Origin: UMGS1883 sp045636425
Lineage (GTDB): Bacteria; Bacillota; Clostridia; UMGS1883
DNA length: 30,769 bases
Assembly (NCBI GenBank): GCA_045636425.1
Contig: JAZTXM010000010.1
Location: 1-30,769, forward strand
Reading direction: 5' to 3'
The translations under genes and the position numbers were made by a program. Numbering within the stretch: the first letter of the stretch is position 1; each line of letters starts with the position of its first letter. Below are positions 7,856 to 15,112 of the stretch, piece by piece. The notes beneath the pieces are model-generated. The model worked only from the letters and a program-made list of their open reading frames with translations, had not been told where the DNA came from and made no database searches.

Positions 7856-8992
7856 TTAAATCTTAGAAATCAGATACTCCACATATTCACTACAGGTTGC
7901 ACCGTCTTTGTTCCCCGTAACAAAGACTGCATTTTCACTGTTACACAAATTAAGTGCATCCTCAAGCTTCTGTGCCTTTTCGCTAAGTCCTATATGGCGA
8001 AGAAGCATTACAAGTGCACGAAGAATACTCTGGGGATTAGCATAATGAGCTATGCCCTCCTCCACCATTCTCGGAGCACTGCCGTGGATAGCTTCAAACA
8101 TGGCATACCTGTCGCCTATATTTGCACTGCCTGCTGTTCCCACTCCGCCCTGAAGCTGTGCCGCCTCGTCGGTGATTATATCTCCGTAAAGATTGGGAAG
8201 CACAAACACCTGGAATTTATGGCGTATATCCTCATTCACAAGGTTTGCACTCATTATATCAATATACCATTCCTCTGTGGTTATTTCGGGATAATCCTTT
8301 GCCACCTCATGGCAGATTGCAGAAAACTTTCCGTCGGTCTTTTTCATAATGTTTGCTTTGGTAACGATTGAAACATTATTCTTTCCGTTAGCCTTTGCAT
8401 ATTCATATGCCGCCCTGGCAATTCTCTGTGTACCAAGGTCAGTAGTAACCTTAAAATCAAATGCAAGCTTACCCGGAATTTCAATTCCGCTGCTTCCGAG
8501 TACATATTCGCCCTCGGTATTTTCACGGTAGAAAATCCAGTCAATGTTCTTTTCGGGGATAGTAACGGGACGCACGTTTGCATACAGGTCAAGCTCACGG
8601 CGAAGCGTTACGTTTGCACTTTCCATTGTTCCGCCCTTGGGTGTTGTTGTGGGGCCTTTTAAAAGCACATCACAGCTTTTTATCTCGCTAAGTACATCTT
8701 CGGGAACAGAACTGTTCTTCTGAAGCCTGTTTTCAATTGTAAGTCCTTCTATTACTCTAAGCTCAATCTTTCCGCTTGAAATCTCATCACAAAGGAGCTT
8801 TTCGGCAACCTTTTTTGCCTCGTCCACTATAATAGGACCTATTCCGTCTCCCCCGATAACTCCGATTACTATTTTTTCTTTCTTTGAAAAATCACATCTT
8901 CCCGACTCATTCTCCATTCTTTCGCAGCGAAGAAGCTGTGACTGGAGAAGCTTTCTGAAGTGGTCGCAATATTCTTCTATATTATATGCCAT
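7856..8992 (-). CDS. icd: Isocitrate dehydrogenase (isocitrate/isopropylmalate dehydrogenase family)
   Basis: Oxidative decarboxylation of isocitrate to 2-oxoglutarate, last step of the operon. It has 378 residues with the family fold: IGVIGGDGIGP near residue 45, substrate residues Ser125, Asn127, Arg131 and Arg141 in the spacing of E. coli ICDH Ser113/Asn115/Arg119/Arg129, NTEGEYVLG, the metal-binding Asp segment NLYGDIITDEAA, and FEAIHGSAPR. The Ser-x-Asn pair argues for isocitrate over isopropylmalate, and the aconitase next door agrees. The cofactor is not settled: the loop after HGSAP (RMVEEG) matches neither the E. coli NADP pattern nor a classic NAD Asp. About 38 extra residues, rich in Arg and Cys, precede the Rossmann start. 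ATG 8992 is chosen over GTG 9001 because the AAGGGAG box sits 8 bases from the ATG. Confidence 0.9.
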   Translation of the reverse strand: MAYNIEEYCDHFRKLLQSQLLRCERMENESGRCDFSKKEKIVIGVIGGDGIGPIIVDEAKKVAEKLLCDEISSGKIELRVIEGLTIENRLQKNSSVPEDVLSEIKSCDVLLKGPTTTPKGGTMESANVTLRRELDLYANVRPVTIPEKNIDWIFYRENTEGEYVLGSSGIEIPGKLAFDFKVTTDLGTQRIARAAYEYAKANGKNNVSIVTKANIMKKTDGKFSAICHEVAKDYPEITTEEWYIDIMSANLVNEDIRHKFQVFVLPNLYGDIITDEAAQLQGGVGTAGSANIGDRYAMFEAIHGSAPRMVEEGIAHYANPQSILRALVMLLRHIGLSEKAQKLEDALNLCNSENAVFVTGNKDGATCSEYVEYLISKI

Positions 8993-9005
8993 TTTGTTCA
9001 CTCCC

Positions 9006-10937
9006 TTAATTATTTTTTGCTTTGGTATAGCCTAAGAGACCTCCGCACTTAAGCATTTCTTTTTGTCTGTCGCTAAAAGAGCAGGAAAGGAGAATTTTGT
9101 CGCCCGTAGTTTTGTTAACAAGTGTAATTTCTCCGCTGTCCATACCCTCATAGATTCCGCAAAGCTCAAGAGAATCATCTTGATTGAGTTTATCATAATC
9201 CTCTGCATTTTTAAAGGTAAGCGGAAGAATTCCTGCATTAATAAGGTTAGCCACGTGAATTCTTGCAAAGCTCTTTGCTATTACACATCTCACCCCAAGA
9301 TAAAGAGGTACAAGTGCCGCATGCTCACGCGAAGATCCCTGTCCGTAGTTTGAGCCGCCTATAATTATGCTCTTGCCTGCTTTAAGTGCTCTTTCGGGGA
9401 ATGTCTTGTCACACACGCCGAAGCAGAACTGTGACAGGAAAGGAATATTTGAACGATAAGGAAGTATCTTTGCTCCTGCCGGCATAATATGGTCAGTGGT
9501 AATATTATCCCCCACTTTAAGCAGAAGCGGAGCCTCAATACTATCTGTAACAGGATAAGTATCGGGGAATTTTTTAATGTTGGGTCCGCGGAGGATTTCA
9601 ACATTTTCTGCTTCTTCCTCGCTTGCAGGTGCAATTACCGCACTGTCGTCAATTTTGAAGGCTTCAGGCATAGTGATTTCAGGCATTTCTCCAAGGAGCA
9701 TGGGGTCAGTAATTTCTCCCGTAAGAGCCGCCGCAACTGCGGTTTCGGGAGAGCAAAGATATACATTTGCGTCTGCCGTTCCGCTTCTGCCTTCAAAGTT
9801 TCTGTTAAATGTACGAAGGGATACACCGCCTGAATTGGGGGAAAAGCCCATACCTATACAAGGACCGCAGGCACATTCAAGCACTCTGGCACCCGATGCG
9901 ATAATATCGGAAAGAGCACCGCTGTCCGCAAGCATCCCGAGAACCTGCTTGGAGCCGGGAGATATGGAAAGGCTGACATCGGGAGAAACTGTTTTCCCTT
10001 TAAGAATTGCCGCTACCTTGAGCATATCAAGGAGCGATGAATTGGTACATGAACCGATACAAACCTGATTTACCTTTGTTCCCTTAAGCGATGCTACCTC
10101 AACAACATTATCGGGTGAATGAGGACATGCGATAAGAGGCTTAAGCTCGGAAAGGTTTATCTCAATAATTCTGTCATATACTGCATCGGGGTCGCTTGAA
10201 AGCTCTACATAGTCCTCTCCTCTACCCTCTGCCTCCAAAAACGCCTTTGTGATTTCATCGGAGGGAAAGATTGAGGTTGTAGCTCCAAGCTCCGTACCCA
10301 TGTTTGTAATGGTAGCTCTTTCGGGAACGGAAAGCGTCTTAATACCTTCACCGCCCCATTCAATAATAGCTCCCACGCCGCCTTTAACGGATAAAACACG
10401 AAGAATTTCAAGGCTGATATCCTTTGCAGTAACAAAGGGACGAAGCTTTCCTTTAAGCTCTACTTTAAACATTTTCGGCATGGTAATATAATACTCACCG
10501 CCACCCATTGCAACCGCAACGTCAAGACCGCCTGCACCAAATGCGAGCATGCCTATTCCGCCGCCCGTGGGGGTATGGCTGTCGGAGCCGATGAGAGTTT
10601 TGCCGGGCTTTCCGAATCTTTCCAGATGTACCTGGTGGCAGATTCCGTTACCCGGACGTGAAAAATAAATGCCGTGCTTTTTTGCAATGCTTCCTATAAA
10701 CTGATGATCGTCTGCATTTTCAAATCCGCACTGAAGCGTGTTATGGTCAATGTATGCCACACTTTTTTCCGTGCGGACACGCGGAATTCCCATAGCTTCA
10801 AATTCAAGATATGCCATTGTTCCCGTAGCATCCTGAGTAAGCGTCTGGTCTATTCTGAGAGCAACTTCCTCGCCAGGGATCATTTCTCCGCTGACAAGGT
10901 GTGCCTTGATAATTTTCTGTGCAATTGTAAGTCCCAT
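9006..10937 (-). CDS. acn: Aconitate hydratase (aconitase)
   Basis: Isomerises citrate to isocitrate with a [4Fe-4S] cluster. The 643-residue protein is the shorter, mitochondrial-type aconitase common in Clostridia. Visible elements are DQTLTQDATGTMAYLEFEAMG near the start, IGSDSHTPTGGGIGMLAFG, cluster ligands Cys297 (IGSCTNSS) and Cys357/Cys360 (CACGPCIGMG), NRNFEGRSGT, and a C-terminal swivel domain with GSNYGQGSSREHAAL. The ATG follows AGAGGAG by 8 bases. It lies 14 bases after the GntR regulator and 13 before icd, so all three are on one transcript. 3-Isopropylmalate dehydratase is excluded by length and by the fused swivel domain. Confidence 0.96.
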   Translation of the reverse strand: MGLTIAQKIIKAHLVSGEMIPGEEVALRIDQTLTQDATGTMAYLEFEAMGIPRVRTEKSVAYIDHNTLQCGFENADDHQFIGSIAKKHGIYFSRPGNGICHQVHLERFGKPGKTLIGSDSHTPTGGGIGMLAFGAGGLDVAVAMGGGEYYITMPKMFKVELKGKLRPFVTAKDISLEILRVLSVKGGVGAIIEWGGEGIKTLSVPERATITNMGTELGATTSIFPSDEITKAFLEAEGRGEDYVELSSDPDAVYDRIIEINLSELKPLIACPHSPDNVVEVASLKGTKVNQVCIGSCTNSSLLDMLKVAAILKGKTVSPDVSLSISPGSKQVLGMLADSGALSDIIASGARVLECACGPCIGMGFSPNSGGVSLRTFNRNFEGRSGTADANVYLCSPETAVAAALTGEITDPMLLGEMPEITMPEAFKIDDSAVIAPASEEEAENVEILRGPNIKKFPDTYPVTDSIEAPLLLKVGDNITTDHIMPAGAKILPYRSNIPFLSQFCFGVCDKTFPERALKAGKSIIIGGSNYGQGSSREHAALVPLYLGVRCVIAKSFARIHVANLINAGILPLTFKNAEDYDKLNQDDSLELCGIYEGMDSGEITLVNKTTGDKILLSCSFSDRQKEMLKCGGLLGYTKAKNN

Positions 10938-10951
10938 TTTAAATGCTCCTC

Positions 10952-11596
10952 TTATTCTTTTACTGTTTTTTCAATATTATCTTTTGCATTCTTTATATGC
11001 TCAACGGTGAGCTTTTCCGCCTTATCTGCGTCTCCCGCCAGAATGGCATCAAGTATTTCTCTGTGCTCCTTTGTTGACTGAAACGCCCTTTCACTGTTTG
11101 AAACAGAAGCCTTTCTGTATTTCATCACCTTCCTGTGAAGCTGATGAAGCATATCGGAAAGCACTATACTTCCACAGTTGTTATAAACAATCTCGTGAAA
11201 CTTTGAATCCATGTTTTTAATATTATCGGCATCTTTTTTTGCCGTATAAAATTCCTGAAGCTCCACTATTTCACGAAGCTCTTTTTTTGCGTCCTCGTTC
11301 ATTACGTTTGCCGCCCAGCGGGAAGCAAGCCCCTCCGTGCGAAGGCGTATTTCATACATATCTGAAATGTCTTTCGGGGAAATACCCATAATTACAACGC
11401 CCTTTGTGGTAATGTCCACAAGTCTTTCCTGTTCAAGACGGCGTATTGCTTCACGAACGGGAGTTCTGCTGACTCCAAGCATTTCCGAAAGATTCATTTC
11501 TGTGAAAATATCACCCCTTGTGTATACTCCCGTAAGGATATTATTTTCAAGCTCTATAAATATCTGGTCTGCAAGCGACACTGTTTTGTGTTCCAT
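10952..11596 (-). CDS. GntR-family regulator, FCD subfamily
   Basis: A DNA-binding regulator of 214 residues. Residues 5-70 form the winged helix-turn-helix (LSEMLGVSRTPVREAIRRLEQERLV), and the rest is an all-helical FCD ligand domain with the metal-type pattern Asp (DSKFHEIVY), His (KEHREILDAI) and His (VEHIKNAKD). FCD regulators commonly sense organic acids. Its place inside the citrate synthase-aconitase-IDH operon, plus a palindromic TNGTNTACNA-like site at the operon promoter, makes control of its own operon by a TCA-type metabolite likely (inference). ATG 11596 has GGAGG 5 bases upstream; the in-frame GTG at 11608 has no site and would place GGAGG inside the gene. Confidence 0.9.
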   Translation of the reverse strand: MEHKTVSLADQIFIELENNILTGVYTRGDIFTEMNLSEMLGVSRTPVREAIRRLEQERLVDITTKGVVIMGISPKDISDMYEIRLRTEGLASRWAANVMNEDAKKELREIVELQEFYTAKKDADNIKNMDSKFHEIVYNNCGSIVLSDMLHQLHRKVMKYRKASVSNSERAFQSTKEHREILDAILAGDADKAEKLTVEHIKNAKDNIEKTVKE

Positions 11597-11616
11597 ATTT
11601 TCCTCCACTCTGAAAA

Positions 11617-12993
11617 TTAAAGTCTTTTAAATTTTCCTTTAGAAATTTCTTCAATTTTCCTTTCAATTTCCATTGTTGACAGCATAGACTGTCTGCCCTG
11701 TTCGTATTCCATATCAATCCACGCCTTAAGCTCTGTAACAAGGGGCGATTTCTTATCTACACACGCATCGCCCTCAAGGGAGTAGTTATCATTTATCCAA
11801 TAAGCTATTCCCGCCAGTCCCGAGGTTTTGCTAATTGCCACGGAGGGCTTTTTATTAAGAAGCTTTTTTGTATTGAATATATTATAAATCTCCTCATCCT
11901 TTAAAAGCCCGTCTGCATGAATTCCCGCTCTGGTACAGTTAAAGTTTCTTCCCACAAAGGGAGTCATCGGGGGAATTTTATATCCCATATTGTGCTTGAA
12001 GTATTCCGCAATCTCGGTAATTACCGTGGGGTCCATACCGTCAAAAGAGCCACGGAGCGATGCATATTCCATAACCATTGCCTCCAGGGGAACATTACCT
12101 GTTCTCTCACCTATGCCCAGAAGCGAGCAGTTTACCGCACAAGCACCGAAAAGCCATGCGGTTGACGCATTGGTAACGGCTTTATAAAAATCGTTATGAC
12201 CGTGCCACTCAAGCATTTCGGAGGGAACATCGGAATAGTGCTGAAGTCCGTAGATAATTCCCGGAACACTTCTGGGAAGTGCTACCTCACTGTAAGGAAC
12301 ACCACAGCCCATAGTGTCACAAGCACGGATTTTAACGGGGATTCCCGCATCACGTGACATTTTCTGCAATTCGTTTACAAAAGGAACTACAAATCCGTAA
12401 AAGTCTGCCCTTGTAATATCTTCAAGATGGCAACGGGGAGATACTCCTGCTTCAAATGCCTCCGCAACGGTTGCCAGATACATATTCATACATTCTTTTC
12501 TGGACATTTTAAGCTTTTTGAAAATGTGATAGTCACTACAGCTTACCAATATACCTGTCTCACGGATGCCGAGATTCTTTACAAGCTTAAAGTCCTCCTT
12601 GCTCGCACGAATCCATGTGGTGATTTCGGGGAATTTAAGCCCTAAATCCTGACAACGCTCCAACGCTTCCCTGTCCTTTTTGGAATAAACAAAAAACTCC
12701 GTCTGTCTTATAATTCCGTATGGACCGCCGAGCTTTGACATAAGCTTATAAAGATCTACTATCTGCTGTACGCTGTACGGCTCCACCGACTGCTGTCCAT
12801 CTCTGAAAGAAGTGTCCGTAATCCATATTTCCTCGGGCATACCGATAGGCACCCTGCGGTGATTGAAGGATATTTTCGGCACCTCATCGTAGGGGAATAT
12901 TTCACGATACAAATTAGGATTCTCTATATCCTGAAGCTGATACCTGTAGCTCTTCTGTTCCAGAAGATTGGTTTTGTTTGATATTTCAAGCAT
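11617..12993 (-). CDS. Re-type citrate synthase (isopropylmalate/homocitrate synthase-like)
   Basis: Likely condenses acetyl-CoA with oxaloacetate to citrate with Re-face stereochemistry, as described for Clostridium kluyveri. The 458-residue protein is of the HMGL-like (DRE-TIM) superfamily, not of the GltA fold: DTSFRDGQQS at residues 60-69, ETGILVSCSDYH, CHLEDITRADFYG, RACDTMGCG, EWHGHNDFYKAV with His264/His266, and NCSLLGIGERTGN. The aconitase and isocitrate dehydrogenase genes downstream show that citrate is the product; a homocitrate or isopropylmalate synthase would sit with other genes, and there is no leucine-sensing C-terminal domain. The start at 12993 has AAGGTGGT 7 bases upstream. 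A longer start at 13035 would overlap the -10 box, so it is rejected. Confidence 0.88.
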   Translation of the reverse strand: MLEISNKTNLLEQKSYRYQLQDIENPNLYREIFPYDEVPKISFNHRRVPIGMPEEIWITDTSFRDGQQSVEPYSVQQIVDLYKLMSKLGGPYGIIRQTEFFVYSKKDREALERCQDLGLKFPEITTWIRASKEDFKLVKNLGIRETGILVSCSDYHIFKKLKMSRKECMNMYLATVAEAFEAGVSPRCHLEDITRADFYGFVVPFVNELQKMSRDAGIPVKIRACDTMGCGVPYSEVALPRSVPGIIYGLQHYSDVPSEMLEWHGHNDFYKAVTNASTAWLFGACAVNCSLLGIGERTGNVPLEAMVMEYASLRGSFDGMDPTVITEIAEYFKHNMGYKIPPMTPFVGRNFNCTRAGIHADGLLKDEEIYNIFNTKKLLNKKPSVAISKTSGLAGIAYWINDNYSLEGDACVDKKSPLVTELKAWIDMEYEQGRQSMLSTMEIERKIEEISKGKFKRL

Positions 12994-13024
12994 TTCACAT
13001 ACCACCTTGCTGTGTTTTTGTATT

Positions 13025-13036
13025 ATTGTATACAAT
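13025..13036. promoter_or_regulatory. Palindromic operator ATTGTATACAAT, candidate GntR/FCD site
   Basis: A perfect 12-bp palindrome overlaps the last two bases of the -10 box and covers the predicted transcription start of the Re-citrate synthase operon. The core TTGTATACAA fits the TNGTNTACNA pattern typical of FCD-type GntR proteins, one of which is the second gene of this operon. I saw no second copy in the window. Repression by blocking the start is the simplest reading. Confidence 0.75.
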
Positions 13037-13063
13037 TATACACTCATTTTATGCATCTGTCAA
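13035..13063 (-). promoter_or_regulatory. Perfect consensus promoter of the Re-citrate synthase operon
   Basis: On the minus strand TTGACA (13058-13063) and TATAAT (13035-13040) are separated by exactly 17 bases. The predicted start is near 13028, inside the palindrome, giving a leader of about 35 bases. A promoter this strong normally needs a repressor. Confidence 0.9.
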
Positions 13064-13148
13064 TGAAAAAATGACAATTTCGCAAAAAAACTGTCATTTC
13101 CTATGCTTGCCCTCTCAGGGTTTTGGTCCCTGAAAACCTCACCAATGC

Positions 13149-13175
13149 AAAAAAGACGCCTTACTGGCGTCTTTT
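13149..13175 (-). terminator. Terminator of the tRNA-Glu/tRNA-Ile2 transcript
   Basis: Arms 13151-13160 and 13166-13175 (AAAAGACGCC and complement) with a 5-base loop are followed on the minus strand by six U. Outer flanks 13141-13148 and 13177-13184 are also exact complements, extending the helix into the ACCA end of tRNA-Ile2. A separate 6-bp hairpin at 13115-13133 has no U tract and is not counted as a terminator. Otherwise nothing is seen between 13064 and 13140. Confidence 0.85.
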
Positions 13176-13180
13176 CGCAT

Positions 13181-13257
13181 TGGTGGGCCTTCAGGGACTC
13201 GAACCCCGGACCGACCGGTTATGAGCCGGTTGCTCTAACCAACTGAGCTAAAAGCCC
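13181..13257 (-). tRNA. tRNA-Ile2 (CAU anticodon, needs lysidine)
   Basis: A 77-base gene with CCA encoded. The acceptor GGGCTTT pairs with AAGGCCC, the discriminator is A, the T arm CGGGG/CCCTG carries a TTCGAGT loop, and the anticodon loop is CTCATAA. The 5' end lacks the C1-A72 mismatch and the GGG anticodon-stem pairs of initiator tRNA. The D arm and anticodon arm (CGGCTCATAACCG) resemble B. subtilis tRNA-Ile2 more than elongator tRNA-Met, so TilS-modified Ile2 decoding AUA is preferred; elongator Met remains the alternative. Confidence 0.85.
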
Positions 13258-13262
13258 TTATA

Positions 13263-13337
13263 TGGTGACCCGTACGAGATTTGAACTCGTGTTACCGCCG
13301 TGAAAGGGCGGTGTCTTAACCGCTTGACCAACGGGCC
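13263..13337 (-). tRNA. tRNA-Glu (UUC)
   Basis: A 75-base gene with CCA encoded. The acceptor GGCCCGT pairs with ACGGGTC, the anticodon loop CTTTCAC gives UUC, and the T arm CGAGT has loop TCAAATC. It is first in a two-tRNA transcript, five bases before tRNA-Ile2. Confidence 0.95.
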
Positions 13338-13367
13338 ACTTTTTACATCCGTAACGGACACTCAAAT

Positions 13368-13396
13368 AGTATATATGATAACTCTTATTTTGTCAA
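13368..13396 (-). promoter_or_regulatory. Promoter of the tRNA-Glu/tRNA-Ile2 transcript
   Basis: On the minus strand TTGACA (13391-13396) and TATACT (13368-13373) are separated by 17 bases, about 24 bases ahead of the mature tRNA-Glu end. It sits immediately after the gap terminator's U tract. Confidence 0.85.
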
Positions 13397-13412
13397 GATT
13401 TTTTTCAAAAAA

Positions 13413-13439
13413 AATCCGCCTGCGATGTGCAGGCGGATT
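13413..13439 (-). terminator. Terminator of gap
   Basis: Arms 13413-13423 and 13429-13439 (AATCCGCCTGC and complement) with a 5-base loop are followed on the minus strand by eight U. It lies 18 bases after the gap stop. Confidence 0.93.
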
Positions 13440-13457
13440 CTAAACTTTCAAACTAAC

Positions 13458-14471
13458 TTATGCAAGTTCAGCGAAGTACTTAATTGTACGAACCATCTGG
13501 CTTGTGTAAGAGTTTTCGTTATCATACCAGGAAACAACCTGTACCTGGTAAAGGTCTTCTCCGATAGGAGCTACCATTGTCTGTGTAGCATCGAAGAGAG
13601 AACCGTATGTGATACCAACGATATCAGAAGATACGATTTCATCTTCATTGTAACCGAAAGAAGCACTTGCAGCGGCTTTCATAGCAGCATTGATGCCTTC
13701 CTTAGTTACATCCTTACCCTTTACAACTGCTGTAAGGATTGTTGTAGAACCTGTGGGAACAGGAACACGCTGAGCAGCACCGATAAGCTTGCCGTTAAGC
13801 TCAGGAATTACAAGACCGATAGCCTTTGCAGCACCTGTAGAGTTGGGAACGATGTTAACAGCGCCTGCACGAGCACGACGGAGGTCACCCTTTCTGTGGG
13901 GGCCGTCAAGCATCATCTGGTCGCCTGTGTAAGCATGGATTGTAGCCATGATACCGGACTGGATGGGTGCAAAATCGTTAAGAGCCTTAGCCATGGGAGC
14001 AAGGCAGTTTGTTGTACAGGAAGCTGCAGAAATAATTGTATCTTCCTTTGTAAGTGTATTTTCGTTTACGCTGAATACGATAGTCTTAAGATCGTTACCT
14101 GCGGGAGCAGAAATAACAACCTTCTTAGCACCTGCATTGATGTGTGCCTGGCTCTTTTCCTTAGAGCAGTAGAAACCTGTACACTCAAGTACAACGTCTA
14201 CATCAAGCTTACCCCAGGGGCAATCATTTGCATCCTTGCAAGCATAAATCATAATTTCCTTACCGTCAACAGTGATGCTGTTTTCACCTGCAACTACTGT
14301 GTGACCGTCGTATCTACCCTGTGAAGAGTCATACTTAAGAAGGTGTGCGAGCATCTTAGCATCTGTAAGATCATTGATAGCTACGATCTCGTAACCCTCT
14401 GCACCGAACATCTGACGGAATGCCAGACGACCGATACGTCCAAAACCGTTAATTGCAACTTTTACTGCCAT
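13458..14471 (-). CDS. gap: Glyceraldehyde-3-phosphate dehydrogenase, type I
   Basis: Cytoplasmic glycolytic enzyme that oxidises glyceraldehyde-3-phosphate to 1,3-bisphosphoglycerate with NAD. Full length at 337 residues: NGFGRIGR at 8-15, the Asn33-Asp34 pair that selects NAD, catalytic Cys152 in SCTTNCLAP, the HAYTGDQ block, RRARAGAVNIVP, and WYDNENSYTSQM near the end. AAAGGATG precedes the ATG. It stands alone between the cyclophilin gene (57 bases of AT-rich spacer with no convincing consensus promoter) and its own strong terminator. No pgk or tpi follows, unlike the common glycolytic operon. Codon choice looks strongly biased, as expected for a highly expressed gene. Confidence 0.97.
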   Translation of the reverse strand: MAVKVAINGFGRIGRLAFRQMFGAEGYEIVAINDLTDAKMLAHLLKYDSSQGRYDGHTVVAGENSITVDGKEIMIYACKDANDCPWGKLDVDVVLECTGFYCSKEKSQAHINAGAKKVVISAPAGNDLKTIVFSVNENTLTKEDTIISAASCTTNCLAPMAKALNDFAPIQSGIMATIHAYTGDQMMLDGPHRKGDLRRARAGAVNIVPNSTGAAKAIGLVIPELNGKLIGAAQRVPVPTGSTTILTAVVKGKDVTKEGINAAMKAAASASFGYNEDEIVSSDIVGITYGSLFDATQTMVAPIGEDLYQVQVVSWYDNENSYTSQMVRTIKYFAELA

Positions 14472-14528
14472 TTTAAAACATCCTTTCGTGTTTAAAAAAT
14501 ATATAAATAATAAAAATTATTTAAAAGC

Positions 14529-15017
14529 TTAAATAAGTTTAATCGATTCAATCACCGGAGTAACCTTGGGGGACTGACCATCCCAGCCTACAGGAGTTTC
14601 GGCGATTTCATCAACCGTTTCAATGCCGCTTACCACCCTGCCGAAAGCTGCATAGCTACCGTCAAGATGAGGGGCATCTTCATGCATGATAAAAAACTGG
14701 CTTGATGCGCTGTTGGGCATCTGACTGCGTGCCATGGAAATAACGCCACGCTCATGCTTAAGGGGATTATTAAATCCGTTCATGGCAAACTCACCCCGGA
14801 TAGTCTTATCACTGCCGCCCATACCTGTTCCGAGTGGGTCTCCGCCCTGAATCATAAATCCCTTGATTATTCTATGGAAAGTAAGCCCGTCATAAAAGCC
14901 CTCTTCCACAAGCGATTTGAAATTTTCAACTGTTTCGGGTGCACAATCGGGATAAAGCTCCAAATCTATCTGTGCGCCGCCTTCCATTGTAATTCTTACA
15001 TTTACGTTCTCAGCCAT
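14529..15017 (-). CDS. Cyclophilin-type peptidyl-prolyl cis-trans isomerase
   Basis: Speeds proline isomerisation in protein folding. It is a compact 162-residue cyclophilin without a signal peptide, so cytoplasmic. Characteristic blocks are FHRIIKGFMIQGGDP with the catalytic Arg, GVISMAR, SASSQFFI and LDGSYAAFGRV. An AGAGGCG box precedes the ATG, and a promoter lies 31 bases further upstream. It has no partner gene; gap follows in the same direction after 57 bases. Confidence 0.95.
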   Translation of the reverse strand: MAENVNVRITMEGGAQIDLELYPDCAPETVENFKSLVEEGFYDGLTFHRIIKGFMIQGGDPLGTGMGGSDKTIRGEFAMNGFNNPLKHERGVISMARSQMPNSASSQFFIMHEDAPHLDGSYAAFGRVVSGIETVDEIAETPVGWDGQSPKVTPVIESIKLI

Positions 15018-15047
15018 TTTTCACGCCTCTTTCACAATATCGGTAAT

Positions 15048-15076
15048 ATTATATCGTTTTATTCTCTGCAATGCAA
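15048..15076 (-). promoter_or_regulatory. Promoter of the cyclophilin gene
   Basis: On the minus strand TTGCAT (15071-15076) and TATAAT (15048-15053) are separated by 17 bases, with the start predicted near 15041, 24 bases before the ATG. Confidence 0.7.
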
Positions 15077-15112
15077 GCATTTTTTTCATAATTTTTACAC
15101 ATATTTTCAGAT

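Noticed and set aside
13115..13133. TCAGGG/CCCTGA hairpin downstream of the tRNA-Ile2 terminator
   Set aside because: The 6-bp stem has no U tract in either direction; no role is supported.
13425..14324. Long open frame on the plus strand opposite gap
   Set aside because: It is the reverse-strand shadow of a clear GAPDH gene; the translation is Cys/Ser-rich with no family resemblance and no ribosome site.
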